Assembly (NCBI GenBank): GCA_937996825.1
Contig: CALKUJ010000331.1
Coordinates: forward strand, 1-5,771
Origin: an uncultured Polynucleobacter sp.
Lineage (GTDB): Bacteria; Pseudomonadota; Gammaproteobacteria; Burkholderiales; Burkholderiaceae
Length of the DNA stretch: 5,771 nucleotides
Direction: 5' to 3'
Part shown: positions 4,928-5,771 of the stretch, one piece after another
Numbering within the stretch: position 1 is the stretch's first letter
Layout: each line of letters begins with the position of its first letter
Position numbers and translations under genes: made by a program
The notes under the pieces: model-generated
What the model was told of the DNA's origin: nothing
Seen by the model: only the letters and a program-made list of their open reading frames with translations
Databases searched by the model: none

Positions 4928-5735
4928 AAGCTTGCGGCTTTGAGTGATCGCGCAAGGCGGTCACCATTTGGCCGAAGATGCGTGGGTTGGCTGCCATGAT
5001 TTCTCCTGACTGCATATAACCCTCTTCACCTGCGTAGTTACCAACCAAGCCACCAGCCTCTGTGATCAACAAGATGCCTGCTGCCATGTCCCATGGCTTT
5101 AAGCCTGATTCAAAGAAACCATCTAAGCGACCAGCTGCTACATAGGCCAAGTCCAAAGATGCGGCGCCCGGACGACGCAGGCCAGCACATTGACGAGTCA
5201 TCTTGGCAAAGATCTCCAAATACTCTTCAACGTTTTGGTCTTCGCGATATGGAAAACCTGTGCCGATGAGTGCTTCTGACATTTTTAATCGGCCAGCCAC
5301 ACGCAAACGACGGTTGTTCACATAAGCACCAGCACCACGAGTGGCAGTGAATAGCTCATCACGATTTGGGTCATACACCACGGCTTGTTGCAAAACGCCA
5401 TCCACTGCTAATGCAATCGATACTGCGTATTGTGGGAAGCCATGAATGAAATTGGTCGTGCCATCTAAAGGATCGATGACCCATACATGGTTGGACGTTT
5501 GATTGGCATTGCTGGATGGTGTTTCGCCGGTTTCTTCCCCTAGAAAGCTGTGATCAGGGAAAGCTTCTTTCAAAGTATCGATAATGGCAGCTTCAGCAGC
5601 CTGATCGATTTCAGTGACAAAATCATTGTGTTGCTTGCGGGTAACCTGAATGCGCTCGCTATTGAGCGAAGCACGGTTGATAATATTTCCTGCGCGACGG
5701 GCGGCCTTAATGGCCACATTAAGCATGGGATGCAT
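4926..5735 (-). CDS. suhB: inositol-1-monophosphatase family protein (SuhB)
   Basis: A 269-residue Mg2+-dependent, lithium-sensitive-type phosphatase that hydrolyses inositol monophosphates and related sugar phosphates. Motifs are complete: GEETG (66-70, metal ligand E67), WVIDPLDGTTNFIHG (85-99, ligands D88 and D91) and GLKPWDMAAGILLITEAGG (211-229, ligand D216). E. coli SuhB also joins the rRNA antitermination complex through NusA; whether this orthologue does cannot be told from sequence. I start at ATG 5735-5733 because MHPMLNVAIKAARRAGN is the standard SuhB N-terminus. A TTG at 5753 would add six residues (MCYLNT) without family support. No Shine-Dalgarno is evident before either start (ACTTAAATACT precedes the ATG). 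It runs convergent to lpxH with a 57-base gap and is probably divergent from a gene beyond the right edge. Confidence 0.95.
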   Translation of the reverse strand: MHPMLNVAIKAARRAGNIINRASLNSERIQVTRKQHNDFVTEIDQAAEAAIIDTLKEAFPDHSFLGEETGETPSSNANQTSNHVWVIDPLDGTTNFIHGFPQYAVSIALAVDGVLQQAVVYDPNRDELFTATRGAGAYVNNRRLRVAGRLKMSEALIGTGFPYREDQNVEEYLEIFAKMTRQCAGLRRPGAASLDLAYVAAGRLDGFFESGLKPWDMAAGILLITEAGGLVGNYAGEEGYMQSGEIMAANPRIFGQMVTALRDHSKPQA

Positions 5736-5759
5736 AGTATTTAAGTAACACAACGAATT

Positions 5760-5768
5760 GGAGAAGAG
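5760..5768 (+). promoter_or_regulatory. Shine-Dalgarno-like site for a possible plus-strand gene starting beyond the right edge
   Basis: GGAGAAGAG at 5760-5768 ends three bases before the window ends; a start codon at or just after 5772 would have ideal spacing to GGAG. In many betaproteobacteria suhB lies divergent from the tRNA methyltransferase gene trmJ, which would fit. That identity is inference, as no coding sequence is visible. Confidence 0.35.
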
Positions 5769-5771
5769 CAG

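Overview
The window looks like a chromosomal housekeeping segment of a betaproteobacterium, most likely Burkholderiales. A moderate-GC freshwater Burkholderiaceae such as Polynucleobacter would fit, but that is an inference from protein flavour, the neighbourhood and roughly 45-50% GC in the core genes; no taxonomic marker is present. Six core genes are complete. One further gene is cut by the left edge.

Left edge (1-430): a low-GC stretch (94 G+C among the first 256 bases by hand count, about 37%). It carries the 5' part of a minus-strand NYN-domain (PIN-like nuclease fold) gene. This gene is easily missed because its only possible starts are TTG codons. Between it and the next gene lie 174 bases with three inverted-repeat structures, one of them a GC-rich terminator-like hairpin placed almost directly before the ribosome binding site of the NYN gene. 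This stretch looks like the edge of an accessory region abutting the core block.

Minus-strand pair (431-2517): cysS (cysteinyl-tRNA synthetase) is followed by an AlkA-type HhH-GPD DNA glycosylase. The two are joined by a TAATG stop/start overlap, so they are almost certainly co-transcribed and translationally coupled. A 253-base divergent promoter region (2518-2770) follows; it is AT-rich and holds a striking pair of overlapping perfect inverted repeats at 2610-2636.

Plus-strand block (2771-4868): an exported TPR protein, then ppiB (cyclophilin-type peptidyl-prolyl isomerase), then lpxH (UDP-2,3-diacylglucosamine pyrophosphatase of lipid A synthesis). ppiB and lpxH nearly touch, and lpxH ends in an intrinsic terminator whose stem begins inside the stop codon.

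Right end (4926-5771): a convergent minus-strand suhB-type inositol monophosphatase. At the extreme right edge a plus-strand Shine-Dalgarno-like GGAG sits where it would serve a divergent gene starting just outside the window.

The core genes serve unrelated household functions (tRNA charging, base-excision repair, protein folding, outer-membrane lipid A synthesis, inositol phosphatase or rRNA antitermination). I see no clear undescribed system among them. The best leads are the NYN gene with its structured leader and the palindromic element in the cysS/TPR divergent region.
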